From Gordionus sp. m RMFG-2023 (lineage: Eukaryota; Nematomorpha; Gordioida; Chordodea; Parachordodidae), in the NCBI RefSeq assembly GCF_954871325.1, contig NC_088777.1, positions 40,277,366-40,341,365 of the forward strand: a stretch of DNA of 64,000 nucleotides. Reading direction: 5' to 3'. A model generated the notes under the pieces. The model had not been told where the DNA came from, ran no database searches, and was given only the letters and a program-made list of their open reading frames with translations. Position 1 is the first letter of the stretch; every line of letters begins with the position of its first letter. This document shows positions 57,599-64,000 of the stretch, piece by piece. Made by a program: the position numbers and the translations under genes.

Positions 57599-57989
57599 GT
57601 TTGGATATAATTGAGCTAGAAGTGTCATTTGTTTTTTTATATAGCCTAATGGTAGACCTTTAAAATTATATAATGTTAAATATTGTTAAAAAATTTTCAA
57701 TGTCAAAAGCCGGAAATTGAAAACCGGAAATGATCATAAAATCAAATCGGTTTTTTCTCAACTTTTTTATATAAAGGATTAATTAATAACAAATAGGGTC
57801 GAGTTCAGGTATAGGAGATATGGCATTTTAATCATTAATCAGTTGTAAAAATTCGCGCACAATTTGCATAAACACATACGCGGTGAAGGTAAAAAATGTA
57901 CTTCCTCATGGAGTGTTTTTCAAGACGAATTTATATATATTATTGAAAAATTTTATAATTCCGATAAAAACAGTCGCAAAATGCCTTTG

Positions 57990-59210
57990 TAAAAATCATT
58001 TTATATAAATAAGGAGAGAAATGTTAATTGCAAAAAAGACTCATTTTATGCAATCTTAAGAAATTATATTCTAATTTTAATGAAAAACATGGTCATAAAA
58101 GTGAACTTTATTAAATTTGCGTATTTAAGACCAAAATATTGTGTTTTAGCTGGAGAACTTGGAAATGAACTATTATCAAAATTAATTGATGCTAAACGGG
58201 AAGATTTGCCCAATTAACGTCTAATGCTATATTCCCCGTTATAGATTATCAAGATTGTATTGCACAATCTCTGCAATTCCTGATTGTTACCTTAGAGAAA
58301 GTAAACTTTACACGGGTTTCCTTAGTCTACGAGAAATTTTTAAGATATCATTAGACAGTAAATAGTGTAATTGATTATACAACTTTCAAACAATGGTTAA
58401 CTATTGATCGAACGACTCTTGAAACATTTTGCAAGTCTACATCCTATTTTATATTTATTTTTCAAAATATTAAATACAATAACCACACATTCATTTATAT
58501 CTTCGCTGCAACCAGCATTATTCATTAAAATCAAGTTTAAATGTTAGTGATTTTTTAGTTATATGTGATTTTTCGAAAAATTATACTTATGTGACGCAGG
58601 ACCACGTTCAGGGATTCCGCTGTAATAATAACCAGTCTACTCTCCATCCCTTTATGGTGTATTTCGTAAAAATAATATGATCAAACAAATTAACTATGTG
58701 ATGCTGTCATCATGTCCTTTATTTATTTTAAAATATAATGATTAATTTTCTTAAATCAAAATTTTATAATATATCAAAAATATTTTATTTTTCTGATGGC
58801 GCAGTAACGTAATATAAAAATAAAAAAAAATTTCATAATCTTTGCCTTCATGAATTAGATTTCGGAATCAAAGTAGAATAACATTTTTTCGCAACAGCGC
58901 ATGACATAAGTGCTTGCGATAATTTAATGGAATTACCAAAAAATTGGAAGCAATAGCTAGCCTTCAGCATCATTACGAGAACTAGATATTAAATACATTA
59001 GATTTATTTTATTTTTTATAAAAAATATTACAGGAGTTAATTATACGCTTATAAACGACCATGAATATGAAAAGAAAAATATCTGAAACAAGGTTTCAAA
59101 AGGCTAAACATATTCCTGGAACACAAAAGTTTCATGCGTTTATACCTCTCATGGAAAATAAAATTAAAGTTAATTATATTCATATTGTGAAAATTATTTA
59201 ATTTACAATT
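57990..59210 (+). pseudogene. decayed Sola-like transposase
   Basis: Recognisable islands in the plus strand include CVLAGELG near 58140 (from the PKNC.LAG block), FKQWLTIDRTTLETF near 58390, DFSKNYTYVTQDHVQGF near 58570, YFSDGAVT near 58790, CLHELDFGIK near 58845, and KHIPGTQKFHAFIPL near 59110. Stops and shifts are frequent. It is clearly older than the transposase of elements 1 and 2. Confidence 0.7.
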
Positions 59211-60955
59211 ATAAATTTAAAAATAAATTATATTTTGTCCTTAATTAAATTATAATTAAAAATTGATTTGTATTTTGTAAATATTCTTGAGAAGAAAAAT
59301 ATTTTAATTCATCAAATATATTCCAAACGTTTTCAAATCTTATATAATTATTCTTTTAAATATTAAACATAAAATATTTGATAGCTTTTGATTTATAGCA
59401 AATATTTATTAAGAATATTTTCACTCCTAAACCTGTGCTCGGCCAAACTTGAAAAAAATTGAGAAAAAAAAATATCGATTTGATTTTATAATAATTTTTG
59501 GTTTTTGACATTATTTTTTAACAATATTTATTATTATATAACTTTAAAGTTCTACTACTAAATTTAAATGACGCTTCTAGCTCATTATATCCAAAGGTAC
59601 CATTTTTTCGACATTTAGAGCCCGTTATCTCAGCCACAGTTAGGAGTTGGAGGCTAAAATTTTATTTTTTTCTTAGTTATAATATATACAAATCTTGTAA
59701 AAATTTTAGAAAAATCTGAGAGGGTTGGATTGAAAATCGTGTTTTTTTGTTGATTTATCATGGAAATTAATATAAAACATATGTAATTTTATATTCTCGT
59801 CAATTACTTCCACCAGTAGACAATTTGCGCATATCACTTTTGCTTTTATAAAAATTTGGCTCACAGAATAAAAATACAAGCCCTTGAACCTAGGGAATTC
59901 TTTTGGAGAGAATATACAATTAAATATTTCTAAATCTAACTATTGTTCCTTTTAGGAAGACAATTATGTTTTTCTTAAATTATTTTTTTATTATTATTTT
60001 GATTTGTAAATGTTTTTAATTCTATTTTTTAGAAATACAAATTACAGTTATAACATAGTTGATATTAAAAAAGCTATATATATTTTAGAGATCTGCAAAG
60101 TCCGACCGGAAATTAGTATATAAACTATTTTTGGGCCGGGCAATTCGTAAAATATATTCTGGCCGGACCGTATACATAAAAAGGAGGAGCTCGCAAATCT
60201 GATTTTTCATAAAACTTTAATGCCAACCCGGGCATAATACTTTTGATATTTTGTTAGAATTTCAAGCTAATATTCTGATTGTAATAATATTTGAAAATAA
60301 ATTACATTATACTTATTTCTTTGTACAAGAGCTGTCTAACTAAAATACGAAATATATAAAAATTCACAAAAAATTAAACAAGTTATTTATGAAATGATCC
60401 AATTACAAATACACAATGTAGATTAGAGGAAAGCCCTACCCGTTTTGGACTGTTAAGAATTTTAAAAGTTGTCCAGTCCACCCCAAAACAGTCCACCCCA
60501 AAATTTTTAATTTTTTTTGCCAGGCCCTGACTTTTAGAGTCTTTTAAAAATTTCCCGGCCTGTCAAAATTATATGAAAATTTAGGTCTGGCCTGTTAACG
60601 TTTTATGAAAAGTCTGACCTATCCCTTTAATTTTGCTTCTATGAATTTTTAGGCCATCCTATTTTTTCTCCCAATGTCAATTAAGGCTCTTAAAATCCCT
60701 CCTCTATGAATATCTATTTATCCAACAACCGTTTTATAAAACAATTGTGTTGTACATTTGTAATTATATCATGTAAATAAATTGTTTAATTTTTTGTGAA
60801 TTTAATATATTATTTATATATTTAGTATTTTAGTTGGACGATAGGCATATTGTAATTTAATTTCAAACAGTACATAATAAAAATATTAGATTGCAATTCA
60901 AAAAATATTTTAAAATCTTAAGGCCGGGCCTTATTAAAATTTTACGAAAAATCAA

Positions 60956-61377
60956 TGTTAGCGTCAATGTGTTTTTCCGACAATGTATATTTTTTTCAAC
61001 TTTAAATCGTTTTTTGAGCACGTTTTTTTTAAATTTAAAATTCTGATTTTATCGGAAAAGTATTCCAGCATGTTTAGAATACCTATCTTATGAATTGTAG
61101 ATAATTTTACCAATAACTTTTGACTCATTTATAACTTATATAAAAAATCAATGGAAAAACTAATGTAAATTATATTAAGTTCAAAATTTCATGATAAATT
61201 ATCTGATATTCATAAGTATTTCAAACATGATGGAATACATTTCTGGTAAAATCATATTTTATATTGAAAAAAAACACGCTTAAAATATAATTTAAAATTG
61301 AAAAAAAACACGCTCAAAATATGATTTAAAATTGAAAAAAATAACATATCGCGGGAAAAAACGCATTGACGTTAACA
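60956..61377. mobile_element. foldback MITE, ends TGTTARCGTCAATG
   Basis: The left arm tgttagcgtcaatgtgtttt pairs with the right end (reverse complement tgttaacgtcaatgcgtttt) and pairing continues inward about 110 bases. Inside the right arm the unit aattgaaaaaaaacacgct is tandemly repeated (61262-61345). Confidence 0.65.
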
Positions 61378-61550
61378 TATACATTATCTGGTTCTGCCGA
61401 TCTGAAAATTTTTTCAGCATGAATTGCCCGGCTCTGCTAATTTTTTTTATAATTTTCCGACCAGGCCACTTTATTTTTTTAAAAAATTTTATCGCGTGCT
61501 TGACTAAAATAAAATAATCATTAAAACGATCTAAATTCGATATGTATTAG

Positions 61551-61864
61551 TAGAGGTCTGAGGCGTATATATTTCTAAAATGAGCGGGCAGGCAAATTTG
61601 ATATATTTAAAAAAATGAGAACAGGCTTATATTTATTAAAAATATTTTTTCAAAATGAGAACAAGAATATATTTATTTATTACATAATAAATATCAAGAT
61701 TTTCCACTAAGTTTATCATTTTTTTCAATATTTTATTTGTAAAATAAATAAATATAATCAAATAATTTTTAAATAATGGGTGGGCGAGCTAAACAAAATT
61801 TTCAATAGCAGGGAGGCAATTTTTTCGAAAACCATGAGCTCGCAAAATTTTTTTAAAACCTCTA
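61551..61864. mobile_element. 314-bp hAT-like MITE, ends TAGAGGT
   Basis: TAGAGGTCTGAGGCG at the left and, inverted, TAGAGGTTTTAAAAAAATTT at the right, with internal gagcgggc / gggcgagc motifs. No clean 8-bp duplication seen. Confidence 0.45.
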
Positions 61865-62413
61865 TTAGATACTGTAGTAAATAAATGAATTTAACTTTTT
61901 TAAAAATAAGAGAGACCTGCAGAGGTACCAATTTGCACGGCCCGGACCTGGTTATTTTTCAAAAACATTTTTCGGCCCAGCCTGGGTTTTAATTACTCAG
62001 GCACGGCCCGAATTTTTTAAAAATATATTTATTTTTAATTTTATATCTAATAATTGCAATTTAAAATATTTGTTTTTAAAATATACATCCTAGCCTGACC
62101 TGGGTGTTTTTTAAAAAAAATTTTAAGCCCGGCCCTGGTAAATTTAAAAAAATTAAAATACGGCGGGGGGCCTGCAGGTTTATATATTTTTGAAAGTTAA
62201 AGTAAATCCTCATAGGGGACTGACTGAATAGATTAAAATTGAATTAAGTTTCAAACAAATTTCATTAATATATTTAGACACACTAGAGATCGGTATGGCC
62301 TGGCCTTACGGCAGAGCAGGACAGCCTGTGTAAAATATTTTTATGTACAGGATCTGAAATTTACAATTTTTTTTAGCTTACAATTAGGCAAAATTTAGGT
62401 TTTTTATTCATAA

Positions 62414-64000
62414 AAATTATTATGCGCAGGGCTGGACATCTTGTGTAAAATTGTATTACTTTTCAAAAATTTTCATAATCTGGGCCAGCCCTCACTAATC
62501 TTAATGCATACCAGTTTAATATATAGGTGTAGAAATATTATTTAGTGAAAATGTATTAAATTTAAAACAATAATCTTTAGTGTATGAAGATGAATATAAT
62601 TATATAAATAGTGTTTATTATTGAATTATCAATGCTTTTTCATCCAACATACTTTTTATAACTATTATTCTTATCCTTAACGAATTTGTGTACAACATTG
62701 TAGAATTTATCCTCCTCCCTCAAAAAAAAAATTTTACGCCTTAATTTTTATAGGATATAAGGAAAAATGTCCCCTTTTCTTTATGTAGATATTGCTCCCC
62801 AATGCTAAACTGAAATTATTAAAAGTATAAAAAAGATTGTCTAAAAGGTCATTTTTATATTAGATTGTCAGATGTCTAATTTCTTATTTGCACCTTTCAA
62901 TAGGAGTATAAAACATCTAAACAAATTATTAATATTCAGCGTGTTCATAAAAAAGTTTTGGATGTCACTTTCGTCAAAATAACGTAAGTTTATTGCTGAA
63001 TATGAATCATAGAATTTAGTAGAAAAATTTGCATTGTGATCGGTAGTGTTTAAAAAATTAAATGAAAGTTTAGCTGCGTAAAACCAACCCATAAGATATG
63101 ATGTCAATCTGATAAATTTTAATTAGAGATCAGCAAAGCCCATTAAGATTTTTGAAGTAATTATTTTTTTGTATTGGGACTCAAAATAATTTTGTAAAAG
63201 TTGTAATCCATGTCATAAAATATTTTTGTCTAGCCTCCAGGTCAGATTAACTAGTTATTTGAATAAACATATTACTAAAATTTTAAACCCTAATATACTT
63301 AAGTCACATGTTTTCTCTTCTGAGAATGATTGCAGGTTAAAAAATTTTAAAGAAATAAATTAATGTTATTCACAATATATCATCTTAAGGACAACAAATA
63401 ATATTTTTTCGGGAATGTTGAAACAAATTTTCGGTTTGGTTATTTAACTTTTTAAATATCTGGTTTATCAATCTTCTTTGGGAAATTTTTTGTTTGTCCA
63501 TTTTAACTATACCATATACAGTGTAACTCCGTTATAACGTTCCCAGCATGGTTATAACGGGTTTATACGGTATTTGGTTTGTTAAGAATTTCTTTATCTT
63601 CATTTAAAAATTTAAACAATCGACCCCAAAAAGCGCTAAAATTTGGATGAGAATTTTCTTTCACACTTCCACAAAGATTGGAGGTGAGGAATAACTTTTC
63701 ATATCATTTGAAGTTGGTTAATTATTTTCATTCTCCTTATTTTTATTATAAGCAAATAAAGGATTATATAACAAGTTTCATTTCTTTATAAAAGAAACAC
63801 TTATTCTTTTTACTGGATATATAATTTTTTGTTATATGTATCTTTATATGACATATTTAGTAACTTCATAATAACGATTGCCAAACTTATAAGAATGGAA
63901 CTAATAATACAATTTTCTATAGTTAAATAGTATCTATAAAAAAATTATTATATGTATATTGAAATCATGTAAAATTTCTACCAAATATTACGAGAGTAGT
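62414..64000. other. intron of TASOR-like copy B
   Basis: It aligns with 42200-44340 of copy A but is clearly diverged, with many short indels. It lacks the MITE at 43261-43627 and the 64-bp tandem duplication. No exon is visible before the window ends. Confidence 0.7.

Larger units (their letters stand above)
55926..59771 (+). mobile_element. Sola-like DNA transposon 3, decayed, interrupted by a hAT
   Basis: The left end GGTTAACATGACAAATCAAC and the inverted right end (near 59740-59771) resemble those of elements 1 and 2. Long inverted arms pair: 55926-57763 without the inserted hAT, and 59455-59771. The target duplication looks like ATAT / ATA(A/T). Copy A has an uninterrupted site at about 42113-42140. 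The internal transposase is heavily decayed. Confidence 0.78.
59850..62413. mobile_element. cluster of nested hAT-like MITEs private to copy B
   Basis: Copy A has no insert at this place (between cttttaaaaa and attattaagcgc near 42185). Several end-like sequences start TAGAGAT/TAGAGGT followed by GGCCGGG-type words, at 60086, 61551, 61925 and 62284. They are interleaved, so individual elements cannot be fully separated. No coding sequence. Confidence 0.5.
52119..64000. repeat. segmental duplication, copy B
   Basis: Collinear with 34345-44340, running off the end of the window. It is longer because of the Sola-like element at 55926-59771 and the MITE cluster at 59850-62413. From 62414 onward it is again collinear with 42200-44340, including the CGTTATAACG palindrome (43873 and 63530 region). 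Confidence 0.92.

Overview
This is a very AT-rich stretch of an animal genome, probably an invertebrate. The signs are host genes split by introns of about 45-50 bp, a TASOR-like gene, a mitochondrial aminomethyltransferase gene, and a dense, nested load of DNA transposons (hAT and a Sola-like superfamily) with RTE-type LINEs. I cannot name the species. I saw no bacterial operon, CRISPR array, rRNA gene, LTR retrotransposon or virus-like element.

Layout. 1-938 holds the truncated tRNA-like 5' end of an RTE LINE and AT-rich DNA. 938-4554 is a hAT element carrying two further hAT elements, one (2630-3814) with a perfect 8-bp target duplication. 5877-8964 is a largely whole hAT (TSD GAGGAAAG). 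From about 8985 to 17170 lies a 5'-truncated LINE split at 9108/16024 by a 6.9-kb Sola-like transposon (TSD ATAA, long inverted repeats). That transposon's own transposase gene is split by a hAT at 10113-13010 (TSD GTCATAAA). 17370-22230 holds three minus-strand exons of aminomethyltransferase (glycine cleavage T protein), with hAT debris and an old LINE tail in the introns. 24772-27226 is a second Sola-like element (TSD ATAT, inverted repeats of about 590 bp). 27-34 kb contains a few orphan exon candidates, MITEs, a SINE-like tRNA head and a ZMYM-type hAT remnant.

The most interesting part is a segmental duplication, 34345-44884 (copy A) and 52119 to the window end (copy B). Each copy carries a minus-strand gene with a TASOR/DUF3715 pseudo-PARP domain. 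I could assemble five exons in A and four in B with matching phases. The 3' two exons, the 50-bp intron between them and the 3' UTR are almost identical. The 5' exons and other introns have diverged much more, which is the pattern left by gene conversion. Copies A and B act as empty and filled sites for one another: a hAT element is shared at the same site with its TSD, an RTE LINE and a 367-bp MITE are only in A, and a Sola-like element with a nested hAT is only in B.

Between the copies are a decayed ZMYM-type hAT, a Sola-related foldback element (49746-50596) and the last two exons of an unrecognised plus-strand host gene (51214-51484). In the HUSH complex TASOR acts in silencing transposons, so a duplicated TASOR-like gene inside this transposon thicket is biologically suggestive, but no functional link can be shown from sequence alone.
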